11,952 nt of DNA from Gemmatimonadota bacterium (GTDB taxonomy: Bacteria > Gemmatimonadota > Gemmatimonadetes > Gemmatimonadales > Gemmatimonadaceae), in NCBI GenBank assembly GCA_003142495.1, contig PLMM01000405.1, forward strand, positions 363 to 12,314. Reading direction: 5' to 3'. The notes beneath the pieces are model-generated. The model had not been told where the DNA came from. It made no database searches and saw only the letters and a list, made by a program, of their open reading frames with translations. This document shows, one piece after another, positions 6,229 to 11,952 of the stretch (within the stretch, counting starts at the first letter, position 1; each line of letters opens with the position of its first letter). The position numbers and the translations under genes were made by a program.

Positions 6229-6232
6229 GAAA

Positions 6233-6262
6233 CGCGTGTGCCCGGTGAGTTGGGCGCACGCG
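6233..6262. terminator. Bidirectional intrinsic terminator between EamA gene and RND operon
   Basis: CGCGTGTGCCC (6233-6243) and GGGCGCACGCG (6252-6262) form an 11-bp stem with one G-T pair and an 8-base loop. On the plus strand it is followed a few bases later by ATTTT (6268-6272). On the minus strand it is followed directly by TTTCTC (6232-6227). It starts 4 bases after the transporter stop and ends 25 bases before the RND stop. This layout can terminate both convergent transcripts. Confidence 0.7.
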
Positions 6263-6287
6263 CTGAGATTTTGGTGCGCTCGTGCGA

Positions 6288-9200
6288 TCAGTCCCCCGCC
6301 GAGAGCTCCGGCGCACGCGCGCCCGCCGGCGCCGGCTTCTTCCCGAGGAACTTCGCGCTCGCCCATTCCTTGAGCTCATCGAGAATCTCGTAGATCGTCG
6401 GGATCACGATGAGCGTCAGCAGCGTCGACGTGATCACGCCGCCAATCACCGCGCGGCCCAGTGGCGCACGGAAGTCCGCGCCCTCGCCGTGTCCGATCGC
6501 CACGGGCATCATGCCCGCGATCAGCGCGAGCGTCGTCATGATGATCGGGCGCAGGCGAATCCTCCCCGCCTCGATCAGCGCATCGCGCCGCGACATCCCC
6601 TTCTCGCGCGCCCACTTCGCGAAGTCGATGAGCAGGATCGCGTTCTTCGCCACGATTCCCATCAGCAGCATCACGCCGATCAGGCTCATGATGTTGAGCG
6701 TGTCGCCCGTCATCAGCAGTGCGAGCACGACTCCGATCAGCGACAGCGGAAGCGAAATGAGAATCGCGAGTGGATCGAGGAACGATCCGAACTGCATCAC
6801 GAGAATCAGATACATCAGGAGAATGGCGATGCCGAGCGCGGTGAAGATCTTCGTAAAGATCTCGGTTTGATCCTTCGCATCGCCGCCCTGTGTGATGCGA
6901 TAGCCCGGCGGAAGCCGCAACGCGGTGAGGCGCTTCTTGATCATATCGGTCACCTCGCCGAGCGAGCGTCCCTGCACGTTGGCCTCGACGGCCACCACCG
7001 GCTCGCGATCGAGGTGATTGATCTGCGCCGGGCCCACCGTCTGACGGATGTTCGCGATCTGACCGAGCGGCAATGTCGTCGGATGTCCCTGTGCATTCGT
7101 CACCACGAGCGGCAAGCCCTGCAGATCCGACAAGTTCTCGCGCGCCTCCTTGGTGAGTCGCACCGTGACATCGCGCGTCTCGCCGCTCGGATCGGTCCAG
7201 TCTCCCGCCTTGAGCCCCGCGAACGCCGGCCGCAGCGACTGTGCCACCGCACCCACCGTGATTCCGAGCGTGCCGGCAAGCGGCCGGTTCAGCTCCACCT
7301 CGAGCTCCGGCTTTTCACCACGCGTCGAAAGCCCGACATCCACCGCTCCCGGCACGCGCGCGACCAGCGTCACTGCCTGCTCGGCCAGTCGCGTCAGCAC
7401 GACCGGATCCGGACCGCGCATCTCCACCTGCACGGACTTCCGCGCTCCTCCGAAGCCGCTCGTGAACACCGAAACGGTGACGCCCGCCACGTGCGAGAAC
7501 TCCGTCCGAAACTGAGCGCCCAAGTCGTCCTGGCTGATGTGCCGCTTCGCCTTGGGCACGAGACGCACGTACACGAGCGACTGATCCACGCCCGGCGCAC
7601 GAAACGGAATCGCGCCGCCGATCGACGTGTAGGTGTACGCAACTTCCTTGTGCTTGCGCGCGAGCTCGGCGACCGCCTCCGTGCGCAGCCGCGTGTACTC
7701 GAGATTGCTGCCGCCGGGCGCCTCGATGATGAGGTTGATCTCGCTGCGATCGCTCACCGGCACGAAACCCACGCCGCCGATCCAGTACTGCAGGCCGATC
7801 GCCAACACGAACGTGCCACCTGCAAGCGTCGTCACCGCCACCCGATGATCGAGCGCCCACGCGATGATCGTCTTGTAAACGTCCGCCTGCTTGTCGAACC
7901 ATTTGTTGAAGCGCGCGAGCGTGCGGCTGATCGGTCCGCGCGCACCCGCGCCGTGATCCTCGACCTGTGGGTCGGGCCAGTACGCCGAGAGCATCGGATC
8001 GAGCGAAAACGAGACGAAGAGCGACACGAGCACCGAGCACGCAATCGTCAGCGCGAACGGCTTGAACCACTGCCCCGCCTGTCCGTACATGAAGCCGACC
8101 GGAAGAAAGACGGCGACAATGGAGAATGTAGTCGCCGTGACGGCAAGCCCGATCTCATCAGTTCCCGTGTGAGATGCCGTGACGTGGTCCTCGCCGAGCT
8201 CGATGTGCCGCACGATGTTTTCTCGCACGACGATCGCATCATCGATGAGAATGCCGATGGCGAGCGACAGCCCGAGCAGCGACATCGTGTTGAGCGTGAA
8301 CCCGAATGCCCACACGGCGACGAACGACGCGAGCACCGACACCGGTAGCGCGAGCCCGGTGATCACCGTCGAGCGCCACGAATTCAAGAAGAGAAAGACC
8401 ACGAGCACCGTCAGCAGCGCGCCCTCGATGAGCGCCTCCTCGACGTTGCGCACCGCATGGCTCACGCGCTCACCGGCATTCTGCACCTCGGCGAACTTTA
8501 CCTCCGGCGGCAGCGTCTTCTGCAGCTCGTTGACCCGTGCCTGAATCGCGGACGCAACCTGCGTCGTGCTATACCCCTTCGACTTCAGAATCTCGATGCC
8601 GACCGCCTGCTTGCCGTTGAAGAGCGCCATCGAGCGCGCCTCTTCCGTTCCATCGTAGACGTTCGCGATCTGATCGAGTCGAATGATCTGTCCGTCGCGA
8701 TTCGCGACGACGAGGTTGCCGAAGTCGGTCGCATTTTGCAGCCGGCCGCTCAGGCGTATGAGCTTCTCATCCAGCTTCCCGTTGAGCCATCCCACGGGGG
8801 ACGCGAGATTCTGCTGACCCAGTGCCGTGACCACCTGTGCTACGCTCACGCCGGACGATTGCAAATCCGACGGGCGCAGCTCGACCACCATGTTGCGCTT
8901 CACCTCGCCGACGACGTTCACCTGCGCGACGCCGGCGATCGAGCGGAGATCGCTCGCGAGGCCGGGATCCGCTATCCGCGTGAGCACGGGCGCGGGCGTC
9001 GTCGGCGACGTGAGCACCAGCGTGAACACCGGCGCCTCGGCCGGATCGAAGCGCGTGAGGATCGGCTCCTTCATCTCCGGCGGCAGATCCTCGCGCTTCG
9101 TCGAGATCGCATCGCGCACATCCTGCGACGCCTGCTGAATCGGCTTGTCGAAATCGAAGAAGAGCGTGCACTGCGCAAGGCCGTCGATCGCGAAGCACGT

Positions 9201-9446
9201 CGACTGATCTCCGTCCAACCCGCTGATCCCCCAGATCGCATCTTCGACCGGCTTCACGATCTCGCGCTCGACCTCCGCCGGCGATGCGCCCGGATACGCG
9301 ATGGTCAGTCCGACGATCGGCGCCTGAATGTCCGGGAACTCATCGGTGTGGAGATTGAGCAGCGCCGCGCATCCGAAGGCGACGAGCGCGACCACCGCCG
9401 TGACGGTGATGATCGGCCGCTTGATCGCAAAGTCGGAGATGAACAT
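6288..9446 (-). CDS. RND efflux pump, inner-membrane subunit (HAE1/AcrB-like)
   Basis: This is the proton-driven pump subunit that binds substrate in its periplasmic porter domain and passes it to the outer-membrane channel. The 1052 residues match the AcrB family length and show the duplicated plan. TM1 is at about 10-30, followed by the porter half (DEFPDIQAP, YPGASPAEVE at 51-60). TM2-6 lie at about 338-485. TM7 is at about 535-557, then the second porter/docking half, and TM8-12 at about 866-1020. Both proton-relay elements are present: Asp402-Asp403 in GILIDDAIVVREN (TM4) and Lys934 in GIVAKNAILLIDFA (TM10). The pump should therefore be active. The ATG at 9446 is 9 bases after the fusion-protein stop, with no obvious Shine-Dalgarno, so coupling is likely. 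Substrates are probably hydrophobic or amphiphilic compounds by family; heavy-metal (HME) signatures were not recognised. It is the last gene of the operon, closed by the hairpin at 6233-6262. Confidence 0.95.
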   Translation of the reverse strand: MFISDFAIKRPIITVTAVVALVAFGCAALLNLHTDEFPDIQAPIVGLTIAYPGASPAEVEREIVKPVEDAIWGISGLDGDQSTCFAIDGLAQCTLFFDFDKPIQQASQDVRDAISTKREDLPPEMKEPILTRFDPAEAPVFTLVLTSPTTPAPVLTRIADPGLASDLRSIAGVAQVNVVGEVKRNMVVELRPSDLQSSGVSVAQVVTALGQQNLASPVGWLNGKLDEKLIRLSGRLQNATDFGNLVVANRDGQIIRLDQIANVYDGTEEARSMALFNGKQAVGIEILKSKGYSTTQVASAIQARVNELQKTLPPEVKFAEVQNAGERVSHAVRNVEEALIEGALLTVLVVFLFLNSWRSTVITGLALPVSVLASFVAVWAFGFTLNTMSLLGLSLAIGILIDDAIVVRENIVRHIELGEDHVTASHTGTDEIGLAVTATTFSIVAVFLPVGFMYGQAGQWFKPFALTIACSVLVSLFVSFSLDPMLSAYWPDPQVEDHGAGARGPISRTLARFNKWFDKQADVYKTIIAWALDHRVAVTTLAGGTFVLAIGLQYWIGGVGFVPVSDRSEINLIIEAPGGSNLEYTRLRTEAVAELARKHKEVAYTYTSIGGAIPFRAPGVDQSLVYVRLVPKAKRHISQDDLGAQFRTEFSHVAGVTVSVFTSGFGGARKSVQVEMRGPDPVVLTRLAEQAVTLVARVPGAVDVGLSTRGEKPELEVELNRPLAGTLGITVGAVAQSLRPAFAGLKAGDWTDPSGETRDVTVRLTKEARENLSDLQGLPLVVTNAQGHPTTLPLGQIANIRQTVGPAQINHLDREPVVAVEANVQGRSLGEVTDMIKKRLTALRLPPGYRITQGGDAKDQTEIFTKIFTALGIAILLMYLILVMQFGSFLDPLAILISLPLSLIGVVLALLMTGDTLNIMSLIGVMLLMGIVAKNAILLIDFAKWAREKGMSRRDALIEAGRIRLRPIIMTTLALIAGMMPVAIGHGEGADFRAPLGRAVIGGVITSTLLTLIVIPTIYEILDELKEWASAKFLGKKPAPAGARAPELSAGD

Positions 9447-9455
9447 GGGCGGCGC

Positions 9456-10613
9456 TTAGCGAGTGCCCGCCGGCCGATCGCCGGTGGCAGTGATACGGAC
9501 CTTCGTTCCGGGCGCGAGTCCCTGCGAGGCATTGGCGAGCAGCGTGTCGCCCGGGCTCACCCCAGCACTGAGCTCGACGCGTTCCGATGCGTTGTCGCGA
9601 ATTCCAAGCTGCACCGGCACGCTCTCCACCGTTCCGTCCTTGATTCTCAGCACGATCGGCGTCACGCCGCGCTCGTCGACCGCTGACATCGGGACCATCA
9701 TCCCCTGGCGATTCTCCGTCGCCACGCGGCCATCCGCAAACAATCCCCCGACGAGCGCGCTCTTCTCGTTCGGGATGGTCACGTACACGCGCACCTGGCG
9801 CGTTGTCGGGTCCGCCGTCGGATTGATGCGGTCGATACGGCCCGTGAATGTCTGGTCGCCATACCCGTTCACAGTGAAGAGCACCGGGGTACCGATCTTG
9901 AGCGTCGACAGCTGCTCCGCCGGCACCGAGCCTTCGAGGCGCATGCTCGCGGGATTGACGACGGACACGATCGCCGTTCCGGGTTGCACGACGTCGCCCG
10001 TGTTCACCGGCCGCTCGCTCACGAGCCCATCGAACGGCGCACGAAACGTCGTCTTGTCCTGCTGTTGCTGCGCGGACGTCAATCGCGCCTGCGCATCCGC
10101 CATCCCTGCCTGCGCCGCCGCGAGCGCGCGCTGCGCCGCCTCGACGTCGCGCGGCGCGACTGCGCCCGCCGTCTCCAAGCGCTGCTCGCGATCTGCATCG
10201 CGCGTCGCATTGTCGAGCGCGAGCTTGGCGGAGCGCAGTGCGGATTGTGCGGAGAGCAGCGCTTCACGGATAGCCGTGTCATCGATGCGCACGAGCGACT
10301 GACCTCCTTTCACCGGCTGTCCCTGCTCCACGTACGTCTGCACGATCGGGCCGGAGATCTCGGCGCGCAGCGTCGCTGCCTGCTGCGGCGTCATCGTGCC
10401 CGAGATCGCCGGACCCGTGCGAATGACGCCATTCGACGCGACTACGATTCCTTCCGTACCAACATTCGCGACCTCGCTACCTCCGATCGCCTTCGGATGC
10501 GCCTTCTTCCACTGCTGCCATCCCACGAGACCAATGATCACGGCGGCCACCCCGATCAGCCACCAACCCCAACGTGGAAATCCACCTCTCACACTCATGC
10601 CCGCCACCGTCAT
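9456..10613 (-). CDS. Efflux membrane fusion protein (HlyD/AcrA-like periplasmic adaptor)
   Basis: The adaptor links the RND pump to the TolC-like channel. The 385 residues show the standard order. An N-terminal membrane anchor (about 15-32, WGWWLIGVAAVIIGLVGW) has no lipobox. The first half of the lipoyl domain covers about 75-111 (SGPIVQTYVEQGQPVKGG). An alpha-helical hairpin (about 114-186) is rich in Ala, Gln and charged residues. The second lipoyl half is FRAPFDGLVSERPVNTGDVV (190-209), followed by the beta-barrel (about 225-300) and the membrane-proximal domain (to about 378). The ATG at 10613 overlaps the TolC-like stop as ATGA, a usual sign of translational coupling. A second ATG five codons in (10598) is preceded by a GGTGG-like stretch and is an alternative. 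It lies between the channel and pump genes of the same operon. Confidence 0.93.
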   Translation of the reverse strand: MTVAGMSVRGGFPRWGWWLIGVAAVIIGLVGWQQWKKAHPKAIGGSEVANVGTEGIVVASNGVIRTGPAISGTMTPQQAATLRAEISGPIVQTYVEQGQPVKGGQSLVRIDDTAIREALLSAQSALRSAKLALDNATRDADREQRLETAGAVAPRDVEAAQRALAAAQAGMADAQARLTSAQQQQDKTTFRAPFDGLVSERPVNTGDVVQPGTAIVSVVNPASMRLEGSVPAEQLSTLKIGTPVLFTVNGYGDQTFTGRIDRINPTADPTTRQVRVYVTIPNEKSALVGGLFADGRVATENRQGMMVPMSAVDERGVTPIVLRIKDGTVESVPVQLGIRDNASERVELSAGVSPGDTLLANASQGLAPGTKVRITATGDRPAGTR

Positions 10614-11952
10614 GGGGTCGTCCCCGGCGTCTGACTCGGCACTCCCGCCGGCAGATTCGCCGCCGCCGCCGACTGTCCCGTCGTCAAGCCGTTCGATTGT
10701 GTACTCGTCGCTCCGATCGCCGCTTGCTGCGATCCGCCCTGCGCCTGCGCCGCCGTAGCCGACGTTCCCGTGAGCGGCAAGTCGCGCAACAGCGCGAGCC
10801 GCATGCGCGCGACCTGCAGATCACGCGCAGCCGTCGCGCGATTCGCCTCCGCCTGCTGCAGCTGGATCTGCGAATCGTTGAGCTCCGTCTGCGTCGAGAT
10901 CCCTTCCTTGAACCGCACCGTCGCGATCTGATACGCGCGCGTCGCCTGCTGCGCCGTGCCGCGGCTCGCATCCATCTGCGCCTGCGCCGACCGCAGCTTG
11001 TTGAGCGCGTTCAACGCGTCGAGCTCCGCGAGCTCGCGCGTCTGCTGCAGTTGCGCGCGCGCCGTCTGCAGGCCCGCGCTCGCAATCTGCTCGTCGCCGT
11101 GAATGTTGCCGCCCGTGAAAATCGGCAGCGTCAACGATCCGCCGACCGTCCAGTTCGATCTGAAGTCGGACCACGAAGGAAAGACGCCCGACGGATACGC
11201 CACGCGCCCGAACGCCGACGTCAACGCGAGCGACGGAATGCGCTCCGCGTGCGCGACGGTCACGGCGCTCTTCTGCGCGATGACGTTCTCCGACGCCTGC
11301 CGCACCGGCGCGCGACTCTCCGCCGACGTATCCGGCGCCTGCGTCAGCAGCGTCGTCACCGTCCCCGCCGGCGCCGCCGTCGAATCGTCGAGCGATGTCG
11401 TGAGCGACACCGAGTCGGTGAGCTTCAAATGCAGCAGCTGCTTGAGACGCGCGTATGCGATATCGCGATCGGAGCGCCGCTGGATGAGCACCGGCACCTG
11501 ATTGTCGCGCGTCACCTGCGCGCGCAGTAGGTCGAACTCCGCCGCACTCCCCACCTGTCGCCCGAGCTTCGTTTGCGCGAGCGTGGTGTCCGCCTGCGAG
11601 AGCGTCGCCGCCGCGATGAGCACGAGCTGGTCCGTCAGCTGCGCATCATAGTAGGCCTGCGTGACATCGAGCGTGAGCTGCGCCTTGGCAGCGGTGAGCC
11701 CGATCGCCGCGCTCCGCCTCCCCGCATTCGCCGCGCGATACTGCGCCGTCACCCTGCCACCCGTGAACACGTTCTGCTGCAGCGAGAGCCCAAGGTTCCA
11801 CTGATTCGCAGCGCCGAAGCCCAGATTCTGCAGCGATCCAAACGGATTGCTCCCGGCGCCGCAGCCGAGCGCGGATTCGAGCAGCGCGAGGCGCGCATCA
11901 GTCGGGGCGTCGGGATTGGGGGTGAAGGTGCTGCACGCCGGCGGACCACCGC
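10610..11952 (-). CDS. TolC-like outer-membrane efflux channel, partial (N-terminus beyond the right edge)
   Basis: 446 residues of open frame run from the right edge to a TGA at 10612-10610; the signal peptide and first strands are outside. The product is an outer-membrane factor forming a trimeric beta-barrel and periplasmic tunnel. The two internal repeats are visible. One has LSLQQNVFTGGR (FTGG at fragment 62-65) followed by long Ala/Gln/Leu helices with AYYDAQL. The other has LTLPIFTGGN (FTGG at 278-281) followed by helices with TRAYQIATVRFKEGISTQTE, the usual OMF ending. A GTG at 11770 is internal, not the start, because homology to the family continues upstream. Unusual parts are a two-cysteine segment (Cys6 and Cys30 of the fragment) and a 53-residue low-complexity tail after the last helix. 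It is the first visible gene of the efflux operon and overlaps the adaptor gene by 4 bases. Confidence 0.9.
   Translation of the reverse strand, partial: GGPPACSTFTPNPDAPTDARLALLESALGCGAGSNPFGSLQNLGFGAANQWNLGLSLQQNVFTGGRVTAQYRAANAGRRSAAIGLTAAKAQLTLDVTQAYYDAQLTDQLVLIAAATLSQADTTLAQTKLGRQVGSAAEFDLLRAQVTRDNQVPVLIQRRSDRDIAYARLKQLLHLKLTDSVSLTTSLDDSTAAPAGTVTTLLTQAPDTSAESRAPVRQASENVIAQKSAVTVAHAERIPSLALTSAFGRVAYPSGVFPSWSDFRSNWTVGGSLTLPIFTGGNIHGDEQIASAGLQTARAQLQQTRELAELDALNALNKLRSAQAQMDASRGTAQQATRAYQIATVRFKEGISTQTELNDSQIQLQQAEANRATAARDLQVARMRLALLRDLPLTGTSATAAQAQGGSQQAAIGATSTQSNGLTTGQSAAAANLPAGVPSQTPGTTP

Noticed and set aside
6282..8348. 688-codon open frame on the plus strand opposite the RND pump gene
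   Set aside because: Its product is dominated by Arg, His, Asp and Glu with no recognisable domain. It is the mirror of a clear 1052-residue RND protein in GC-rich DNA, where antisense frames stay open by codon bias.
8457..9686. 409-codon plus-strand open frame spanning the RND/adaptor junction
   Set aside because: Same arginine/histidine-rich shadow composition. It crosses two well-identified genes on the other strand and has no family signature.
1..11952. Search for CRISPR repeats, tRNA genes, insertion-sequence ends, toxin-antitoxin pairs and defence genes
   Set aside because: Nothing seen. All sizeable frames are accounted for by signalling, panD, M20 hydrolases, a transporter and an efflux operon.

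Overview
The window is 11,952 bases of GC-rich DNA from a diderm (Gram-negative-type) bacterium. It is densely coded, with no gene-free stretch longer than about 160 bases. The codon style, the periplasmic M20 hydrolases, the tripartite RND pump and the GTG starts would fit Gemmatimonadota or a similar soil phylum. That placement is an impression from gene style, not a demonstrated assignment. I see no tRNA, rRNA, CRISPR array, insertion sequence, integrase or phage gene. The content looks chromosomal and mostly housekeeping.

Left part (1-1581): a compact phosphorelay set. On the minus strand a stand-alone Hpt (histidine phosphotransfer) protein at 744-1109 overlaps a single-domain receiver at 370-747 by 4 bases. 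Ten bases later a GTG-started receiver-containing protein begins and runs off the left edge. A second single-domain receiver (1195-1581) is transcribed divergently from the Hpt gene. No sensor kinase lies inside the window.

Middle part (1593-6262): panD (aspartate 1-decarboxylase, minus strand) is divergent from an exported M20-family metallohydrolase. That gene is convergent with an exported AbgB-like M20D amidohydrolase, which is divergent from a YedA/RhaT-like EamA transporter. The two hydrolase genes end inside one perfect 12-bp inverted repeat that contains both stop codons. The two divergent intergenic regions carry several dyad symmetries. A bidirectional terminator-like hairpin closes the transporter gene and the efflux operon that converges on it.

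Right part (6288-11952, minus strand): a tripartite efflux operon in transcription order outer-membrane factor (TolC-like, 5' end beyond the window), membrane fusion protein (HlyD/AcrA-like), then RND pump (HAE1/AcrB-like). The junctions are a 4-base ATGA overlap and a 9-base gap, so the three are probably co-transcribed and made together. Together they would form a proton-driven pump spanning both membranes.

I did not find a convincing new biological system. The observations most worth a second look are the stop-codon-embedding palindrome, a metal-ligand substitution in the AbgB-like enzyme, the kinase-less Hpt/receiver cluster, and two unusual parts of the outer-membrane factor.
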